From Patescibacteria group bacterium (lineage in GTDB: Bacteria; Patescibacteriota; Patescibacteriia; SG8-24), in contig JAQTNC010000009.1 of the NCBI GenBank assembly GCA_028714475.1, forward strand, positions 1 to 48,581: a stretch of DNA of 48,581 bases, in the 5' to 3' direction. The notes under the pieces are model-generated. The model did no database searches. It was not told the origin of the DNA and saw only the letters and a list, made by a program, of their open reading frames with translations. The first letter of the stretch is position 1; every line of letters begins with the position of its first letter. Of this stretch, positions 27,547-36,718 are shown piece after piece. The position numbers and the translations under genes were made by a program.

Positions 27547-27724
27547 ATAACATGGCCATATTATAGGTAAAGCCGATTGCGGTCAAGGTTTCGCCGCCCG
27601 GGCGTAATTCGCCAACAGCCGCGCGTGAACGCCACAGTTGACGCCATCTCGCCAATGCGGTGGGATGTAAGCATCGGACGCAGCGCCGCCCGGGCCCGTC
27701 CTTTACAACCCAAGGAGACTAGTC

Positions 27725-29020
27725 GTGGCCTACCAAATCACTCAAACGTCCCTCCGCAACGGCACGCGCGTCATCCTCGCCCAGAACCCAAACCTCAATG
27801 CCGTCACCTTCATGGTCGGCTTTGGTGCCGGTTCCCGGAATGAGACTGGCGTTCCCAAAGGCACGGCCCACTGCCTCGAACACCTCACTTTCCGCGGCAC
27901 GAAACGGCTTCCCAATCAGCTAGCCATCGAGACGGTTTTCGACCACATGGGCGCTGACAGCAACGCCAGCACCTGGTTCGAATGCACGAATTTCTATGCC
28001 ACGGTGCCTGCCAAATGTCTGCCGACCGTCATCGACGCCGAATATGAAGCAATCTACGGGTCGCTCCTCCGTCATCGCGACATCCGCAAGGAAACCCTCG
28101 GACCGATTTCGGAAGAAGCGCTCATGTACCTGGATGATCCGGAGTCGTACAGCAGCGAACTCTTCCACCGAGTGCTCTTCGGCAGGCAGACCCAGCTCGG
28201 CGTCCCCATCGTCGGCACGCCGAAAACCGTCGCCACCATCCGGCAACGCCATCTGCTGTCCTTCCGGAGACAACACTACGTGCCGGCCAACACCGTCATC
28301 ATCCTGGCTGGCCAGTTTGACCCGGACGAAGTCATCCCCCGCCTCGAAGCGACGTTTGGGCAAAGGCCCCCGGTGGACTACAGTGCCACCGTCGAGCCGC
28401 CGAACCTGCCGCGACAACCGAGACAAACCGCCGTCTATCGTCGCGACCTCAAGCAGGTGAACCTCAACATCGGCTTTCCCGGTCTAGAGCACAACCATCC
28501 CGACGAAGCGGCCATGGAGGTATTGGTCAACGTCCTTGGTGGCCGCCCCAGCTCGCGCCTCTTCCGCATCGTGCGCATCCAGTCAGCCTTGGTCTACCGC
28601 ATCATGGCCTTTGCCATGCCTTTCATCGGCGCCGGCGAATTCCGGGTCGAGACCAAAATCAGCCCGAAAGGCCTGATGCGCGTGGCCAACCTGATCTTGA
28701 CGCAACTGGCCAAACTCCGAAAGGAGCCTGTGTCGGAGAAAGAGCTGGCGCTGGCAAAGGACAACCTGGACCACGGCCAAACCGTCGTCCTGATCGATCC
28801 GGAAGAGATGGCTGACGACCTGCTGGACCAAATCCTGATGACCGGCCGCGTGGTTACTCCGGAACAGTATACGGCCAAGATTCGGGCCGTTCGGCCAGAC
28901 GACGTCCTTCGGGTGGCGCAGACCGTCATCCAACCGGAACGTTGCGTCGTGGTCGGCGTCGGCCCGGTGCGCGACCTGTCTCCCATCATCGAACTCGCCC
29001 AGAAGAAACTGGGTGAGTGA
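27725..29020 (+). CDS. M16 family zinc metallopeptidase (copy 1)
   Basis: GTAHCLEHLTFRGT (HxxEH); AAGGAG then GTG start. Confidence 0.93.
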   Translation: MAYQITQTSLRNGTRVILAQNPNLNAVTFMVGFGAGSRNETGVPKGTAHCLEHLTFRGTKRLPNQLAIETVFDHMGADSNASTWFECTNFYATVPAKCLPTVIDAEYEAIYGSLLRHRDIRKETLGPISEEALMYLDDPESYSSELFHRVLFGRQTQLGVPIVGTPKTVATIRQRHLLSFRRQHYVPANTVIILAGQFDPDEVIPRLEATFGQRPPVDYSATVEPPNLPRQPRQTAVYRRDLKQVNLNIGFPGLEHNHPDEAAMEVLVNVLGGRPSSRLFRIVRIQSALVYRIMAFAMPFIGAGEFRVETKISPKGLMRVANLILTQLAKLRKEPVSEKELALAKDNLDHGQTVVLIDPEEMADDLLDQILMTGRVVTPEQYTAKIRAVRPDDVLRVAQTVIQPERCVVVGVGPVRDLSPIIELAQKKLGE

Positions 29021-29049
29021 GAGCCCTTGCTCACGCGTTCTTCACGCGG

Positions 29050-29095
29050 AGCGCCAGCGTCTGACACCACTCGTGGCAGGCGCTTTTGTTTTCGC
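29050..29095 (+). terminator. intrinsic terminator
   Basis: agcgcc...ggcgcttttgtttt. Confidence 0.6.
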
Positions 29096-29117
29096 TGGGG
29101 GCAGCCCCGCGTATTAC

Positions 29118-29145
29118 TTGACTAACGGCTGGATTGTGCTAATTT
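29118..29145 (+). promoter_or_regulatory. sigma70-like promoter (TTGACT-16-TAATTT)
   Basis: between the M16 copy 1 terminator and M16 copy 2. Confidence 0.55.
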
Positions 29146-29210
29146 TCAATCGCCCTGCGACAGTCGTCGTTCGGCATCTTGTTCCCTCCCAACCGAGAAA
29201 GACAAACGCC

Positions 29211-30509
29211 GTGGAACAGCTCATCAGAATGCACCGCCTCAGTAACGGCACTCGCGTCATCATCGCCCCGAACCCCCACACCCCTCTCGCCTCCATCATG
29301 ATCGCCTTTGGCACTGGTGCGCGGGACGAAATCAAGGCCGGCGGCTACGAGCACGGCATCTCCCACTTCGCCGAGCACATGATGTTTCGTGGGACAAGGC
29401 ATCGGCCGAACAAGCGCGCCATCGTCGGCTGGTTCGACGCGAATGGGGCGAAATACAACGCCAGCACGAGCCACGAGAATACGATCTACTACGCGACCTG
29501 CGTGGCGTCCGGGCTGGACATGGCGGCGGGAATCCTGACCGACATGGTTCAAAACTCGCTTTTCCGCCCCGAAGACGTCGAAGCGGAAAGCGGCGTCATC
29601 GTGCAGGAAGCGCGGATGTACTTCGATTCCCCCGAGGACCACGTCCCGGACGTGGCCCAACGGGCCATGTATGGCGATTCGCCGCTTGGCGATGACATCG
29701 TCGGCACCGAGGCATCCATCCGCGGCATCACGAGCGAGAAGCTTGCCACCTACCGAGCCGCCCATTACGTGCCGAGGAACACGGTCATCGCCGTGACCGG
29801 CAACGTCAACGAGGCAGCCATGCTCGCGTTCTTGGAACAATGCTACGGCGGAATTTCCGATACCGGCATCGGCTCCGAGAGCTACCTGCCGGCCAAGCCG
29901 CCGGGCGAACCGACCATCATCATGGAGGCACGGCCGGACCTGACCCAAGCCCATGTCATGATGGGTTTCCTGGGATACAAGCACGGCCATCCGCGCTGGC
30001 CCGCCCTGAAGGTGCTTTCGACGATTCTCGGCGGCAACATGAGCTCACGGCTTTTCGACGCCGTTCGTGAAAGGGGCAACCTAGCCTATCACGTCGCGTC
30101 AGTGCCCGAATCATACCGTGACACCGGCGAGCTGTGCGTCGTCGCCGGCCTGGATGCCGACAAGCTCGAACGCGCCATCGAGGTCATCGTAAGGGAGCTC
30201 GTCGAGGTGAAGACGAACGGCGTCACGGCCGCCGAACTCGAGGCCGCCAAGGGTTGCCTCAACAACCGTCTGCTCATGGCCGTCCAGGACCCCGGCACTC
30301 TGGCCGTCCGCCTGGCGCTCAGTACCCTCAACCTCGGCTCCCCCAAGCCCGTGGAAGCGCAGATTGCCGAAGTCGACGCGGTCGAGGGCGGAGACGTTCT
30401 CGAAGTTGCCCGTGAACTCCTGACGACCCCGCGCTTCCGCCTGGCGGTCGTGAGCGAGTTCGACGATCCTTCACCCTACCACGCCCTCGCCGAGCGCCTC
30501 GGCGAGTGA
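29211..30509 (+). CDS. M16 family zinc metallopeptidase (copy 2)
   Basis: GISHFAEHMMFRGT (HxxEH); GTG start at 29211 downstream of the promoter. Confidence 0.92.
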   Translation: MEQLIRMHRLSNGTRVIIAPNPHTPLASIMIAFGTGARDEIKAGGYEHGISHFAEHMMFRGTRHRPNKRAIVGWFDANGAKYNASTSHENTIYYATCVASGLDMAAGILTDMVQNSLFRPEDVEAESGVIVQEARMYFDSPEDHVPDVAQRAMYGDSPLGDDIVGTEASIRGITSEKLATYRAAHYVPRNTVIAVTGNVNEAAMLAFLEQCYGGISDTGIGSESYLPAKPPGEPTIIMEARPDLTQAHVMMGFLGYKHGHPRWPALKVLSTILGGNMSSRLFDAVRERGNLAYHVASVPESYRDTGELCVVAGLDADKLERAIEVIVRELVEVKTNGVTAAELEAAKGCLNNRLLMAVQDPGTLAVRLALSTLNLGSPKPVEAQIAEVDAVEGGDVLEVARELLTTPRFRLAVVSEFDDPSPYHALAERLGE

Positions 30510-30530
30510 CCAACGCCCCGCATCGGCGCT

Positions 30531-30572
30531 TGATGCGACCGGACCTGCCCCCTCGACAGGTCCTTTGTTTAT
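30531..30572 (+). terminator. intrinsic terminator sharing sequence with the one at 31980
   Basis: gatgcgaccggacctgccccctcgacaggtcctttgttt. Confidence 0.85.
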
Positions 30573-30584
30573 TGACTGAATATC

Positions 30585-30612
30585 TTGACAAACAACGCCG
30601 ATGTGCTAAGGT
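30585..30612 (+). promoter_or_regulatory. sigma70-like promoter (TTGACA-16-TAAGGT)
   Basis: between M16 copies 2 and 3. Confidence 0.55.
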
Positions 30613-30671
30613 CGCCTCGCCGACGGCCTAGCCGCTCGGAGACCGATCTGTCACAACGAAAGGCAAAGATC

Positions 30672-31958
30672 ATGGACGAGCGTCTAGCGCTTCACACCCT
30701 CTCCAACGGAACCCGCGTCATCCTCGCCCCGAACCCGCGCTGTAACACCGCCGCCGCCGTCATTGGCTTCGGCGTCGGCTCGCGATACGAGACCTTGGAT
30801 GTCCACGGCGTTTCCCACGGCCTGGAACACAGCTGTTTCCTCGGCTCGAGCCAGTTCCCGAACAAGAAGGCCATCACCGACTGGTTCAACCGTCGCGGCG
30901 CCGTCATCAACGCCTCAACCGGCCACGAAATAACCATGTACTACGCGTGGATCGTGGCCGAGGAGCTGGCTGGCGCCATCAGTACCCTGGCCGACATGAC
31001 CCTGAACCCCTTCCTGCGCAACGAAGACGTGGCCACCGAGATGGGCGCGGTCAAGGAAGAGGAAGTATGGATTCGGGACACGGCGCCCAAGTACGCGCCC
31101 TACCTGTTTCAGGAAGCCATGTACGGCACGGGAACGCCCATGGGCCGCAACATCACCGGCACGGTGGATGCCATTGGGCGGCTGACCGGCGACATGATGA
31201 GGGCCTATCACGACAGGCACTACGTCCCGAGCAACACGGCCATTTCCGTGGCCGGCCGGTTCGACGAGAGTGCCGTGCTCGACCAGCTGACCGAGCTGTT
31301 CGGTTCACGCCCCGCACTGGAAAGGGACGCGTCGTTCGAGCCGCCGGCCATCGCCCAGGAGCCCGTCGTCATCGTCTGTCAGCGGCAACAGCTCAACCAG
31401 GAGCAGGTGGTCATGGGCTTCCCGGGCTGCTGTCACACTGACCCACGGCTGCCGACCATGAAGGTGCTGTCCTACATCCTCGGCGGCGGCATGGGCTCTC
31501 GCCTCTGGAACGCCATCCGTGAGGAACGCGGCTGGGCCTACTCCATCCGCTCCATGCCGGACAGCTATCGCGATGTCGGCGAATTGGCCATCGCCGCCGG
31601 ACTTCGGGCCGACAAGCTCGGCGAGGCCATCGAAATCATCGTCCGTGAGACGCTGAAGCTCAAGCAGGAAGGCGTGACGGAAGACGAGCTCACCATGGCC
31701 CAGGGTTGCCTGGCCAATCGGACGCTGATGAGCCTGGAAACCCCGGACAACGTGGCGCAGCGGAATCTCTTCAGCCTGATCTTCGAAGGCGAAGTGAGCC
31801 CGGCGAACGAGCGCATCGCCAGAATCAGGGCCGTGCGGGCCGAGGATGTCCGCGAGCTAGCCAACGCGGTCTTCACGCGTGACGGCTACCGCTTCACCTC
31901 CGTCGGACCAAATGGCTGGACCGAGCCTTTGCGACAACTGGCCGACCTTCTCGGCTAG
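30672..31958 (+). CDS. M16 family zinc metallopeptidase (copy 3)
   Basis: GVSHGLEHSCFLGS (HxxEH); ATG at 30672. Confidence 0.92.
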   Translation: MDERLALHTLSNGTRVILAPNPRCNTAAAVIGFGVGSRYETLDVHGVSHGLEHSCFLGSSQFPNKKAITDWFNRRGAVINASTGHEITMYYAWIVAEELAGAISTLADMTLNPFLRNEDVATEMGAVKEEEVWIRDTAPKYAPYLFQEAMYGTGTPMGRNITGTVDAIGRLTGDMMRAYHDRHYVPSNTAISVAGRFDESAVLDQLTELFGSRPALERDASFEPPAIAQEPVVIVCQRQQLNQEQVVMGFPGCCHTDPRLPTMKVLSYILGGGMGSRLWNAIREERGWAYSIRSMPDSYRDVGELAIAAGLRADKLGEAIEIIVRETLKLKQEGVTEDELTMAQGCLANRTLMSLETPDNVAQRNLFSLIFEGEVSPANERIARIRAVRAEDVRELANAVFTRDGYRFTSVGPNGWTEPLRQLADLLG

Positions 31959-31979
31959 CGAACGACCACATCCGGACTG

Positions 31980-32020
31980 GATGCGACCGGACCTGCCCCC
32001 TCGGCAGGTCCTTTGTATTT
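31980..32020 (+). terminator. intrinsic terminator nearly identical to 30531-30572
   Basis: gatgcgaccggacctgccccctcggcaggtcctttgtattt. Confidence 0.85.
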
Positions 32021-32093
32021 ATGGACAAAACTGGACAACCGCGCCGGAAGAAGGTTTGATTAGCGCCGTGGGACTGTCCCCGGCCCATGCTTT

Positions 32094-32807
32094 ATGGAAG
32101 GCTTCCTGTTAATCGACAAGCCCGCCGGCATCACTTCGCACGACGTCGTCTATCGCGTGCGGCGGGCGACCGGCGTGAAACGCGTCGGTCATGCCGGCAC
32201 GCTCGACCCGTTCGCCACGGGACTTTTGATAGTGGGCGTCGGCCGCAGCGCAACGAAGCGGCTGGGCGAATTCCTCGGGGCTGACAAGGAATACGAAGCC
32301 ACCCTGCGACTCGGCGCCACGAGCGATACGCAGGATTTGACGGGCGTGATAACGCCTGTCATGAACCCCGCACCAGTCGGTGCGGGGCAAAGCCGGAGCA
32401 AAGCGACTGGTTCGTGGCCTTCTCGGGAAGAAATATTAGCTGCCTTGAAAAAATTCTCCGGAGAAATCGAACAAATCCCGCCGATGTATTCGGCCAAAAA
32501 AATCGCCGGCAAGAAACTTTACGAATTGGCCCGCGCCGGGCAGGTGGTCGAACGTCAACCCGCCAAAATAACCATCCACGAAATCGAATTGAAATCCTTC
32601 ACCCCGCCGGAAGCCGTCATCCGCGTCCGCTGTTCCTCCGGCACCTACGTCCGCACCCTCGCCCACGACCTCGGCCAAACGCTCGGCTGCGGCGCCTATC
32701 TCACCGCGCTCCGCCGCACCGCCATCGGCGGCCAAACCGTGAGCCACGCCCTCCCCCTCGCCGAACTCTCGCCGAAAAACTGGCAAACCCGCCTCCTCCC
32801 CGCCTAA
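32094..32807 (+). CDS. truB: tRNA pseudouridine(55) synthase
   Basis: LLIDKPAGITSHDVV, GHAGTLDPFATGLLIVGVG, CSSGTYVRTLAHDLG. Confidence 0.96.
   Translation: MEGFLLIDKPAGITSHDVVYRVRRATGVKRVGHAGTLDPFATGLLIVGVGRSATKRLGEFLGADKEYEATLRLGATSDTQDLTGVITPVMNPAPVGAGQSRSKATGSWPSREEILAALKKFSGEIEQIPPMYSAKKIAGKKLYELARAGQVVERQPAKITIHEIELKSFTPPEAVIRVRCSSGTYVRTLAHDLGQTLGCGAYLTALRRTAIGGQTVSHALPLAELSPKNWQTRLLPA
32366..32387. repeat. perfect hairpin CCCCGCACC-agtc-GGTGCGGGG inside truB
   Basis: 9-bp perfect arms within a variable loop of the coding sequence. Confidence 0.8.
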
Positions 32808-32835
32808 CCGACCCTTGCGTCGCATAATTCCATAG

Positions 32836-32870
32836 GTGCCGGACACCTGAAGTGTCCGACACTTTTTTGT
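32836..32870 (+). terminator. intrinsic terminator of truB
   Basis: gtgccggacacctgaagtgtccgacacttttttg. Confidence 0.8.
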
Positions 32871-32887
32871 TCCAGCCCGGACCGCTC

Positions 32888-32916
32888 TTGACAAAGAGCA
32901 TCATTTGCGTTATATT
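32888..32916 (+). promoter_or_regulatory. sigma70-like promoter (TTGACA-17-TATATT)
   Basis: upstream of the 75-aa Cys-rich ORF. Confidence 0.75.
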
Positions 32917-32986
32917 AAACCTTCGTTCTCGGTCATTTTTTCCCGAAACCAAGCTGCGCCAGCCGAACCATCCCAAGGAGTCGCAC

Positions 32987-33214
32987 ATGTCCAGTAACGC
33001 CTACGAAATCGGAACGATGGAAAACCCCTGCACGTCAGAGAACTCCTCCCCCGCCGACCACGGCTACAAATACTGCCTCTGCGACGAGTGCCTTCAGACC
33101 GCGCTCTGTACGCCTAACTACGATTTCTGCGTCTGCGCTGACGGGAAACTGCGGTGCCCGAGCTGTTTCTTCGGCTTCTGCCAGCAGGCGGTGACAAACG
33201 CCCGAAACAATTGA
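32987..33214 (+). CDS. 75-aa Cys-rich protein of unknown family
   Basis: AAGGAG then ATG at 32987; ten Cys residues (YKYCLCDECLQTALC..DFCVCADGKLRCPSCFFGFC). Confidence 0.72.
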   Translation: MSSNAYEIGTMENPCTSENSSPADHGYKYCLCDECLQTALCTPNYDFCVCADGKLRCPSCFFGFCQQAVTNARNN

Positions 33215-33233
33215 CCGCGCGTCGACAGTGACC

Positions 33234-33275
33234 AGTGTGTTCACGAGACCTTCGTGAACGCACTTGCTATTTAGA
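33234..33275 (+). terminator. probable intrinsic terminator
   Basis: gtgttcacgagaccttcgtgaacgcacttgctattt. Confidence 0.55.
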
Positions 33276-33298
33276 AGATGTTTTCCGCAACTAAAAGA

Positions 33299-33324
33299 GC
33301 CGACTCGCTGACGCGAATCGGCTA
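33299..33324 (-). terminator. intrinsic terminator
   Basis: minus strand AGCCGATTCGCGTCAGCGAGTCGGCTCTTTT. Confidence 0.7.
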
Positions 33325-33361
33325 ACGCTTGACGATTGGGTTCGACGCACCCTTTCGTTCG

Positions 33362-33994
33362 TTACATCATCGGGAGTGGAGCGTCGGGATCGTCGGGAGG
33401 AGAAAGGCCGTTCTGCTCGTCGGTCGCGGCCGGGCACTTCACCTCTGGAAAAGAACGCGGCAAGTCGAGATCGTTCAGCACGCCGTCACTGAAACCCTTC
33501 GCGTTGAAGTTGTACGCGTTGACGTGAACGCTCAACATCTTGCAGCATTCGTGGGCCAAGACGGCCGAGCTTTTCTCGGTCAGGCGCATGATGGCGGCCA
33601 TGTCCGACCTGCCCCTCTTTTCCATCATTTCGGCGCCTTGCCGGAAAGCCAACTCACGGATGCGAAGCTGACCCAGCTGGTCCACCTGTTTCACGACCGC
33701 ATTAGACAAAGGATTCAGCTCCCGGACAGCGGTGCGGTACTCCCTGGCGTTCCGATAGTCTCGACAAACGGCATTAACCACCAGGGTTCCTCCGCCCAAA
33801 ACGACCAGAAAACCCGCCGTCATCACCAGAGCCGAAGTGGCCACCATAGACCAAACGGCCACCTTGAGGATCCGCCGCAAGCTGAACCAGCGCCCCACGG
33901 CTACCAATAGATACACCAGATACACCCACGCATCCCTGAAGCTGAACCGCCGTTTTACGGCTGCCACGATTCGTGTCCACGGTTTATTGAGCAT
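33362..33994 (-). CDS. hypothetical membrane protein
   Basis: 210 aa with hydrophobic segments and a long hydrophilic C-terminal part. Confidence 0.7.
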   Translation of the reverse strand: MLNKPWTRIVAAVKRRFSFRDAWVYLVYLLVAVGRWFSLRRILKVAVWSMVATSALVMTAGFLVVLGGGTLVVNAVCRDYRNAREYRTAVRELNPLSNAVVKQVDQLGQLRIRELAFRQGAEMMEKRGRSDMAAIMRLTEKSSAVLAHECCKMLSVHVNAYNFNAKGFSDGVLNDLDLPRSFPEVKCPAATDEQNGLSPPDDPDAPLPMM

Positions 33995-34246
33995 GTCCGC
34001 CTTCCTTCCGAAAGGACGATGGTCCGCGATTGGACGAGGATATTTTGGCCTAGCTGCGGCGTAGCGTCAAGAGCGACGACGCATCCTCGCCCGCGGGCAG
34101 CCCCCCTGCCTGTCCCCTTGCCATATTACCGCCGTCTTGATAATCTCATAATGTCCTTATTCAAGAATAATCCCGCAGGACAACCGCGTATTGGGAAAGG
34201 CGTCACCTCCTAATTCAGACCCCACGACGCCCAACCGCCGAAAGTT

Positions 34247-34375
34247 ATGCCAAATTCGCCGCAAACGGACCGCGAATGGATTGAGGAAACGCTCCGGAAT
34301 TTCTTCCCGGGAGCCACCCCGACCGAAGGGTCGGATCGCGCTGACACGACATCAAACGCCACGCCGCAAGGCTAG
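34247..34375 (+). CDS. possible 42-aa small ORF upstream of rny
   Basis: MPNSPQTDREWIEETLRNFFPGATPTEGSDRADTTSNATPQG; promoter-like ttgcca-17-taatct upstream. Confidence 0.3.
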   Translation: MPNSPQTDREWIEETLRNFFPGATPTEGSDRADTTSNATPQG

Positions 34376-34442
34376 GCGCCGTTTTGCTGCAGACAACTGG
34401 CCTGACCTCGGAACGCGATGACCTCGGGTTGACGAGTTTTTT

Positions 34443-35975
34443 ATGAATACCTTTCTAATCATCCTGGGCGTCCTCGCGGCGGCTGGCGCCGGCATCGGCA
34501 TCGGCTACTGGATCCGCCACAGCCAAGCCAAGACCAAGGTCAACACGGCCGAGGCGCAGGCCGAACGGACCCTGCAAGACGCCGAAAACCGCAAGCAAAA
34601 AACCCTGCTTGAGGCCAAGGAGAAAGCCCTCAAGATTCTCGACGACGCCAAACAAGAGGAGGAAAGCCGGCGCCGCGAACTGCGCGTCATCCAGCAGAAG
34701 CTGGAAAAGCACGACCTCGACTACCAGCAGCGGCTGAAGGATTTCCAGCAGAAACAGGAAAAGCTCATCGAAAAGACGGCGCAGATCGATCAAATCAAAC
34801 AAGAGACCGAGAAGCTCCGCGCCGAACAGATCACGAAACTCGAGTCCATCGCCCAACTGACCCGCGACGAGGCCAAGGACATCCTCATGAAGACCGTCGA
34901 GGAGATGGTGCAGGAGGAGTTCACGAGCCGCTTGCGCAAATTGGAGCGCGTCCAGTCGGACGAGCTCGAGAAGCGCGCCAACAACGTCCTCTCGATGGCC
35001 ATCCAGCGGAACGCCGCGTCGCACGCCGTCGAGACGACCACCTCAAGCGTCCACCTGCCGAGCGACGAGATGAAGGGCCGCATCATCGGCAAGGAGGGCC
35101 GCAACATCAAGGCCATCGAACAGCTGACCGGCACGGAAATCATCGTGGACGACACGCCCGAAGCCATCACCGTTTCCGGCTTCTCCCCCATCCGCCGCCA
35201 AGTCGCCAAGATCGCGCTCGAGAAGCTCATCGAGGACGGCCGCATCCAGCCGGCGAAGATCGAGGAAGCGGTCGAGAACGCCAAGAAGGAACTCGCGCTC
35301 GACATCAAGAAGGCCGGCGAGGACGCGCTCTACGAGCTCGGCATCCCGCTCACCGCGCTTGACCCCAAGCTCATCCAGATTCTCGGCCGTCTCAAGTACC
35401 GCACGTCATACGGCCAGAACGTGCTCCGTCATTCCATCGAGGTCGCTCTCTTGGCTGGCATGATCGGTCAGGAACTCAAGGCCGACGTCACCGTGTGCAA
35501 GCGCGGCGGCCTTTTGCACGACATCGGCAAGGCGGTGGATCACGACGTGCAGGGCGCGCATCCGGAAATCGGCTACAACATCCTCAAGAAATTCGGGATG
35601 CCGGAGGAAATCTGTTACCAGTCGCTCGGCCACCACGAGGACAAGCCGGCGACGCTCGAAGGCATCATCGTCAAGGCCGCGGACGCCATCTCCGGCGCTC
35701 GCCCCGGCGCGCGCAAGGAGTCGTATGAGATGTACGTCCAGCGTTTGGAGGAACTCGAGAAGACCGCCACCAGCTTCCCCGGCGTCGAGAAGGCCTACGC
35801 CATCCAAGCCGGCCGCGAGGTGCGCGTCTTCGTCGAACCGAAACAGATTGACGATTTCGCCGCCTTCCGTCTCGCCAAGGACATCGCCATGAAGGTCGAG
35901 GCCGAACTCAAGTATCCCGGCGAGGTGAAAATCACCGTCATCCGCGAAACGCGGGTGGTGGAGTACGCGAGATAA
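34443..35975 (+). CDS. rny: ribonuclease Y
   Basis: N-terminal TM, coiled coil, KH motif (GRIIGKEGRNIKAIEQLTG), HD domain (LLHDIGKAVDHDVQGAHPEIG). Confidence 0.97.
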   Translation: MNTFLIILGVLAAAGAGIGIGYWIRHSQAKTKVNTAEAQAERTLQDAENRKQKTLLEAKEKALKILDDAKQEEESRRRELRVIQQKLEKHDLDYQQRLKDFQQKQEKLIEKTAQIDQIKQETEKLRAEQITKLESIAQLTRDEAKDILMKTVEEMVQEEFTSRLRKLERVQSDELEKRANNVLSMAIQRNAASHAVETTTSSVHLPSDEMKGRIIGKEGRNIKAIEQLTGTEIIVDDTPEAITVSGFSPIRRQVAKIALEKLIEDGRIQPAKIEEAVENAKKELALDIKKAGEDALYELGIPLTALDPKLIQILGRLKYRTSYGQNVLRHSIEVALLAGMIGQELKADVTVCKRGGLLHDIGKAVDHDVQGAHPEIGYNILKKFGMPEEICYQSLGHHEDKPATLEGIIVKAADAISGARPGARKESYEMYVQRLEELEKTATSFPGVEKAYAIQAGREVRVFVEPKQIDDFAAFRLAKDIAMKVEAELKYPGEVKITVIRETRVVEYAR

Positions 35976-36061
35976 AACGTAGCGGTCGGGCTTGCCCCGA
36001 CCCCACCCAATCAGCACAAAGCCGTCTGCCGCAAGGCAGGCGACTTTTGATATTGGCCACC

Positions 36062-36090
36062 TTGACAGGAACCTCCAAATTTGATAGGTT
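36062..36090 (+). promoter_or_regulatory. sigma70-like promoter (TTGACA-17-TAGGTT)
   Basis: upstream of the ORF at 36118. Confidence 0.5.
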
Positions 36091-36117
36091 GCCGATAATC
36101 CCGAACCGGAGGAAAAC

Positions 36118-36453
36118 ATGCTCTGTTTCAAAGATGCTGTCAGCCTGATGGGCGCCAGAGTAGTGCTAGTATCGACCTCGAGGCCGAACGAAAGAGTCGC
36201 GCGAACGGTGACGTCCGTGGATTACGACGATTGCCCCGGACAGACCGGCTGTGTCGTGCTGAACCTGAACGATAATGTGGGCGTCGAGTCCCTCATGTCT
36301 GATGGCAAGGCGCGCACGCGAAGCGTGTACCTGACGCTCGAGGAAGCTGGGTGCCTGCACGCCAAGCAGATTGCCACAGGCAGGCTCTATGGCCCCTTGA
36401 CTGACCTCACCTTCGCCTGCGCCATGGGCAGGGTGACCATCGCGCTCGCCTAA
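36118..36453 (+). CDS. hypothetical small protein (111 aa)
   Basis: CGGAGG RBS, ATG; flanked by promoter and terminator. Confidence 0.72.
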   Translation: MLCFKDAVSLMGARVVLVSTSRPNERVARTVTSVDYDDCPGQTGCVVLNLNDNVGVESLMSDGKARTRSVYLTLEEAGCLHAKQIATGRLYGPLTDLTFACAMGRVTIALA

Positions 36454-36514
36454 TGAAACCGTTCGCCGCCCTTTGACCTGAAACCGTAGAGGGCACCTCC
36501 TCTGCCCGCCCAAC

Positions 36515-36555
36515 CGCCCGCCTCCACCCTCGGAGCGCGGGCCTTGTGTTTTTAA
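36515..36555 (+). terminator. repeated intrinsic terminator A (gcccgcctccaccctcggagcgcgggc-ttgtgttttt)
   Basis: shared with 37134 and 37599. Confidence 0.8.
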
Positions 36556-36648
36556 GGACTTATCCCCGGTACCGGACGCCATTGGTCTGTGGGGTCTGCG
36601 TTTTATTGCTCCTGGCCCCGTTACGGAACTCACCCCGAGCCGCCAGTA

Positions 36649-36677
36649 TTGACTTTTCCATTCCTATCTGCCAGATT
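36649..36677 (+). promoter_or_regulatory. weak sigma70-like promoter (TTGACT-17-CAGATT)
   Basis: upstream of the ORF at 36719. Confidence 0.4.
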
Positions 36678-36718
36678 TCAGATACCCGTGCCGACAACGC
36701 CACAAGGAAGGAACGGCC

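Noticed and set aside
25594-27570. Plus-strand ORFs opposite infB (25594..26589, 26668..27570)
   Set aside because: Shadow ORFs of infB; Leu/Asp/His/Arg-biased with no recognisable family.
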